A stretch of 64,000 nt of DNA, taken from contig JNEN01001161.1 of assembly GCA_000697355.1 (NCBI GenBank), positions 294,515-358,514 of the forward strand, written 5' to 3'. The translations under genes and the position numbers were made by a program. The stretch is from Syncephalastrum monosporum B8922. Taxonomy: Eukaryota > Mucoromycota > Mucoromycetes > Mucorales > Syncephalastraceae. Below are positions 59,507-64,000 of this stretch, one piece after another; positions within the stretch are counted from its first letter, which is position 1; the number at the start of each line of letters is the position of its first letter. The notes under the pieces were generated by a model that saw nothing but the letters and a program-made list of their open reading frames with translations, ran no database searches and was not told the origin of the DNA.

Positions 59507-60982
59507 CTAGCGGCCCTGCACCTGGCGCTCCAGTCTGTCAATCCTTTCGAGCAGTGGCTTGATGCTACTCTGGATACGTGCCTCAATCGCCTTTTCGATC
59601 GCCTGTTCCACCGGGCGAGAGAATGCTTTACCTTCACGAAACACGTGGGATCGCGCCAGCTCGCGTGTGATAGGTAGGCCGTTTAATCCGTCTTTTGGGT
59701 CGATCATATTTCGCAGCAGCACATCATGATTCCTACACAAGACGTGAGCCTGCTGTTGATGGCAAACGCATCTACCGCTTACACAACGATATCATTGACA
59801 TGGTTCAGTTGGCTCACCACGTCCTCATAAAGACCCGGTCGACATATGGTATCCTTGTACTGGTCCATGTAGACATTCAGCTGAGAGGTAGTCGAAAGCA
59901 GGCTGTCGATTCGGGCGCTTAAAGGACAGGAATCCTCTGCTTCGAGGGCTTGTTGACCCAGCCGCTTCACGTTTTCCCAAAGAGACTGCAGCTGCCTCAT
60001 ATCATCGTTGACGGATCTGAATTCCGGGGTAGGCCTTTTGTCTTCCCCTGGACCGACGAGGGTCCGGGTTGTTTCATGAATATAACGAATGGCCTGGTCG
60101 TGCTGAGCAATAATGTCGGTCAGACGTGACAGCGTAGTCATGTGCTGCCAAGGCACACTATCTTCCATATCCTGAAGCGTCTGATGCAACGCGGTGATTC
60201 TCGATTGGAGCGTTCTGGCACTGATCTGCTCAGCGACCTCATTCTTGAGGTCGTTGTGGCGATTTTTGCGCTCGAGGGCGTTGGTTTCGCAGAGACGTGT
60301 AACGCGTGGCATGATTTTCGTCGTGACAGCTTCGATGGCGCGGGTTTGCATAGCTTTGATGTCTGCAGCGAGTTCTTCTTCTTCCTTGACGGCCCGCTCT
60401 GTTTGAAGAGTGACGGACTTGACCCGTTGTTTAAACTGCTTAACAACATACGTGCGAGGTGGAGGTAGATTGGCCTTCCACGTTTCGAGATCGACGGAGC
60501 ATACACGCGTGTCCGCCTTGGACTGAACGTCGGCCAAACACTGCAAGAGATCGTCTTGTTGATATTGCTCCACAAATGTCTCGCAGGCCAGCAGACGAAC
60601 AAACGATCGCAGTTCTTGGAACTGATTTACTTCCACGTCGGCTTGGAGCAATATTTCACTCGCGAAAATGACAGCGCAAGCTCGAACCGCATCCTGACAA
60701 CTGATCAGGCAGTGAGTATCACAAGCAGAGACAGTCTATGGCAATAAAATGCTTACGCAGATTCATTTCTACGAGGTTTCTGAAGCCTTTTGCTGTGGGC
60801 ATGACTGGCGAAGTTTTCTGCAAAGACTGGATTGGAGCCGTCCTTGAAAAAATCGGAAAGCAGACAGGTTTGCAGAAGGACAACCAGAGCTCTTCAATTA
60901 GGAAGGTGAGCTTGAGAATAAGTAATGAAGGGATCAGTTACTTTAGCCTATTGAGATTGTCGTCTGTTGGATCCAAATCCAT
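59507..60982 (-). CDS. Unrecognised coiled-coil protein
   Basis: Four exons (60942-60982, 60757-60891, 59785-60700, 59507-59749 or 59752) give about 445 residues with matching phases. It starts MDLDPTDDNLNRLKALVVLL and is almost wholly helical: AVRACAVIFASEILLQADVE, then charged coiled coil (QTERAVKEEEELAADIKAMQ; ERKNRHNDLKNEVAEQIS) and a final FSRPVEQAIEKAIEARIQSS and PLLERIDRLERQVQG. An upstream in-frame ATG at 61222 could add 80 charged residues. Length and build recall spindle, kinetochore or tethering-complex subunits, but no family is recognised. Tandem with RNASEH2B, 266 bases away. Confidence 0.65.
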
Positions 60983-62816
60983 GCTCCCGAGTGAACACGT
61001 AGAACAAAAGGATTTCGCCGTTTGTCGCTCTTCACAAAAATGGGCATGAACAGGTTCCATAACCGCGTAAATTGTGAAGTGGGATCCGCTGTAAAGACGG
61101 CGATTATTCCTCTCTCCTTTGCTCTGTGTCCTTTTCTTACTGTTGTCGACATAGGCAGCATCCAACTTCTCCTCTTCTTTCGCATCGATTTCATATACTT
61201 CTTCTTGCTTTTTGGATACCATTCACACTTGTTCAAATCCTGCTTTTCGAGACAAAACACTTTCGTTTCTGGACCTACTCTCACTCTCAACAGGGTCGTA
61301 CTCTTCTTCCCACGAGAACCATATAAATTGATAATAATGGTATACAGTGCTTACCCATTATCCGTCAGATAATGCAATGAGACGCTTGGCTACAGGTATC
61401 TACCAAATAATATTATGAATACAGAAGTGATGTAGTTAGAAAGCCAGGGCTTTATAGTTCAGCCTCGCACAGTGACATATGAGCCTGCTTGGCGTATGTA
61501 ATATCTGTATTAAAATGTTACATCTCACAACTCGTTGGATGACCGGCATCCATATTTTCCACTGCCTAGTACGATGTGTCTGTGGCAATAGCAGTCGATT
61601 CAGTGATTCATCACTCCAAAGATAAGTACCAACTTATCGATTGGGCACTGCATGTACACAATCATCTATGTGTGGCATTTGTTGGAATGATTTCTATCAC
61701 TATTAGAATGAGGACCAAGCGTCAGAGGTTTGTTCTAGTCCTCGATAGATCCACAACATATACAGTACTGTACTGTATGTAGAGTGCCTTCAAAAGACCA
61801 TATTCAAGAATAGAGCGCTGCGGCAAGTCCACTTGAAAGTTTTGCCTCAGTTGTAATCCCCGGTGTTGCTCGATTGTACGAGAACTACAGTACTGATTTG
61901 CTGCGTATGCAGCGATATTTAGAAGACAAAAGTCAACAGATGACGGCACGAAATAAGCAAACTTTGCTGGCAAGCTTCAGTACATCCAGACAGATAGATA
62001 TCTTTATGCAGGCGGATAGAAAGAAATACAGTATCACGGCGCACATCCAGGTGTCTTCATTGCTAAAGTACAGCTTGGTCTCTGATTAGACGGAATAACA
62101 TCTTTTATGTTTTTTTGTCAAAAGTTACTCTGGAAGGGCATACTTTATTAAACTGGTATGTCGCAAAGATCCTGTGCTCTAACCGCCAGAGGCAGATACA
62201 CCATTACATAGCCAGATTCACCTTTCTATATTTTACGAAAGTAGCAATATTATCTTCGGTAAAAAGCAAGTGGATACTCATAGGCGTAGCTTAACCTATG
62301 GTGATAATGGAATGATTTTGGCTCATGTGCGACAGCCTTCTTCTCGCTGACGTATAATGACATCGTTCGATAATATACAGTACAGTACAGTATCTTACAT
62401 CATGTCCTACGACATACTTTGTAGAGGCCCGCGGCACCATAACGACTTGGCTATAAATGCTTGCCGGCAAATCTCTCAGGGTTGCATTAGTGGGTCAAGC
62501 ATCATTAATTGGTCAAAGGCAACGCGATGTGAGGCAAAAGCCATAGCTTAACTTACAATGAACCAAGTTTGCTCTCTTTCCTCCAAATCGACCGCAGAAG
62601 CTTATTGCAGATTCGAAAGCATAGCCGTCTCCCCAATCCAACCCGACTTGCCAGTATGTAGGACAGGTGTCGTCGACACACGAAAAGTATTTTATAAACA
62701 GTGTCAACATGCAAAACATATCATGATATAAGTGGGTGGCATGTTTATTTGTAAGGGGAGCTCTAGGCGATGCTACCGGGGGAACCACGTACGTCTACTG
62801 GATAGTGCATCTATAA
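60983..62816. other. Mostly non-coding, weak signals
   Basis: The first 240 bases may be coding for an extended N-terminus of the coiled-coil gene (basic/acidic, YEIDAKEEEKLDAAYVDN). From 61.4 to 62.8 kb only short frames are seen. Palindromic CAGTACTGTACTG at about 61764 and a similar ACAGTACAGTACAGTA at about 62380 are low-complexity. Confidence 0.3.
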
Positions 62817-64000
62817 ATGGCTTGCTCTTTTCTTTCCTTTCTTTCCTTTTTTTCCTTGGGGCTTGTGCTGCGTAGGTTTTCGTTGATAGTTGGTGCTTGT
62901 GAAAGCAGATCGAGTAGAGTTTTGCTTTGGATATGCCCACTGGTTCGTAGGGCAGAAGATCTTTGTAGAAAGGGACTTTTGTGTATGTGTCCGTCTACCT
63001 TGTCCGGTGACCTAAACAAGGCATTGAGCAAAGATGGATTTAGTACATGGCTATGGTCACCACCTGTCGTTTCTGCTTACCATGTAGTGTCTGGGCCGGA
63101 CGACGCTTTTTCACTTGGTTTGGTTTGGTTTGGTTTGGTTTGACTTGGTTTTTTTTTTTTTTGTTGCAGCCAGCCGAGATGAGTCAAGCACAGATTGATG
63201 TTCCGTCCAGAGAGCAGTTTGTCCACCCGAGCAGCGTATGACTTCGAGCTCGCAATGCGTGTAGCGATGACGAAAGGTATCGTCCACAGTATGCGCAGGA
63301 GTGTCGCATATCAGATACGGCACATGCTCTATGAAAATCACGTAAGATCATTGCCATGTCGACTGCGGTATGCTTGCTTTACCTTTTCTCAAAGGTACTC
63401 CCAGCATTCTCAAAACGATCATTGAGAGCTACCAGAGCAGGATGTTGGATGTGTTCGCCACGTAAAAAGTAGGTTGCGATGGCCTAGGTAGCAGAATAAG
63501 ACGCCTGCGCACCAATGTTCATGTAAAAGCAGGAATGGTCGCATGTCGGGATCCGCTGTATGTGGACCATGGAGATGGTTTACGCCAAATGTGAGGGTGT
63601 ACTTTGGATTCGTTTCCGCGCACTGTCAGCGAATAGAATCAGCATTGGATAAGCATTTCATATGATTGTACAGATGCGATCAATGACATACTTTTGTGTA
63701 TACATGCCACCGTGCCGTCCGTGCGATTGTTTGTCGTGATTGTTTCCTCGTCATCAATCGCCATCCGACCCAATGCGTCCGCCCGATTATCTTTGTCCGC
63801 CTATCAATGGTCCTGGCATAGTATAAGTATTTGATATTGTTAACTGAATGGGGTCAAAAGCATACCTTTCGCACACATGTCCCCGTGCTGTTTGTCTGTC
63901 TGTCTGTCTGTCTTCCTGTAGCCTTGGGTATTTGTCGCCACCATGAAGGCGTGTATATTTGCTGATTCCGGGTTGCCCAAGCATGATACGCCTGCCTGCC
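62817..64000 (-). CDS. Possible partial multi-exon gene, unrecognised
   Basis: Minus-strand blocks are open and have plausible splice borders: a C-terminal exon about 62818-63013 (SPDKVDGHIHKSPFLQRSSA then LLDLLSQAPTINENLRSTSP, stop 62817), a block about 63150-63330 (THCELEVIRCSGGQTALWTE), and one about 63685-63800 (ADKDNRADALGRMAIDDEET then TNNRTDGTVACIHK with a GTATGT donor). They could be exons of one gene running off the right edge. The joints between 63.0 and 63.7 kb do not resolve, and the plus strand also has open blocks here. TTGGT and TGTC microsatellites (63117-63140, 63892-63912) interrupt it. No function can be given. Confidence 0.25.
63892..63912 (+). repeat. TGTC microsatellite
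   Basis: Five perfect copies of the tetranucleotide TGTC near the right edge of the window. Confidence 0.8.

Overview
The window looks like nuclear DNA of an early-diverging filamentous fungus, most likely Mucoromycota/Mucorales. The evidence is: genes split by many 45-90 bp GT-AG introns; a Zn2Cys6 regulator and Agaricales-unlike compact gene spacing; a DIRS-type tyrosine-recombinase retroelement and a Tc1/mariner fragment of the kind common in zygomycetes; and single-copy eukaryotic housekeeping genes (CDC48, CstF-50, AP-3 delta, CAF-1 large subunit, RNase H2 subunit B, PXMP2). No species is claimed. All exon coordinates come from reading splice sites and checking that the phases add up; no transcript evidence was available.

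Layout. 1-2.5 kb: the 5' part of an unrecognised gene and an isoprenylcysteine-methylesterase-like alpha/beta hydrolase. 2.7-12.2 kb is a repeat-rich, decayed island: a dispersed repeat in two copies (2.76-3.18 and 5.85-6.42 kb), a 165-bp tandem array with a satellite 21-bp minisatellite (3.27-4.07 kb), a possible DHHC-acyltransferase relic, a Tc1/mariner fragment joined directly to a 5'-truncated DIRS retroelement with a 58-bp inverted repeat near its 3' end (6.93-10.03 kb), and a broken multi-copy-type protein gene (10.46-12.16 kb). 12.8-22.3 kb holds two head-to-head paralogous A-T-R carboxylate-reductase (NRPS-like) genes separated by 2.5 kb; one has lost the four 3'-most introns of the other.

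From 22.9 kb on the DNA is gene-dense and conserved: CAF-1 large subunit (+), a Zn2Cys6 transcription factor (-), a proline-rich orphan (+), an SH3-TBC RabGAP (-), a gene-poor 3 kb stretch, a DUF202 membrane protein (+), CstF-50 (-), AP-3 delta (-) and, sharing a 112-bp divergent promoter with it, a 2OG-Fe(II) oxygenase (+). After another 3.2 kb gene-poor stretch come a forkhead factor (+), CDC48 (-) divergent from a BRAT1-like HEAT-repeat gene (+), PXMP2 (-), RNASEH2B (-) and a coiled-coil orphan (-). The right end (61-64 kb) has only weak coding signals.

The genes do not form one pathway. The points that deserve attention are the inverted A-T-R pair with its 3'-biased intron loss, the BRAT1-like fungal gene whose penultimate residue is a cysteine, the GC-AG intron in CDC48, and the nested Tc1/DIRS locus.
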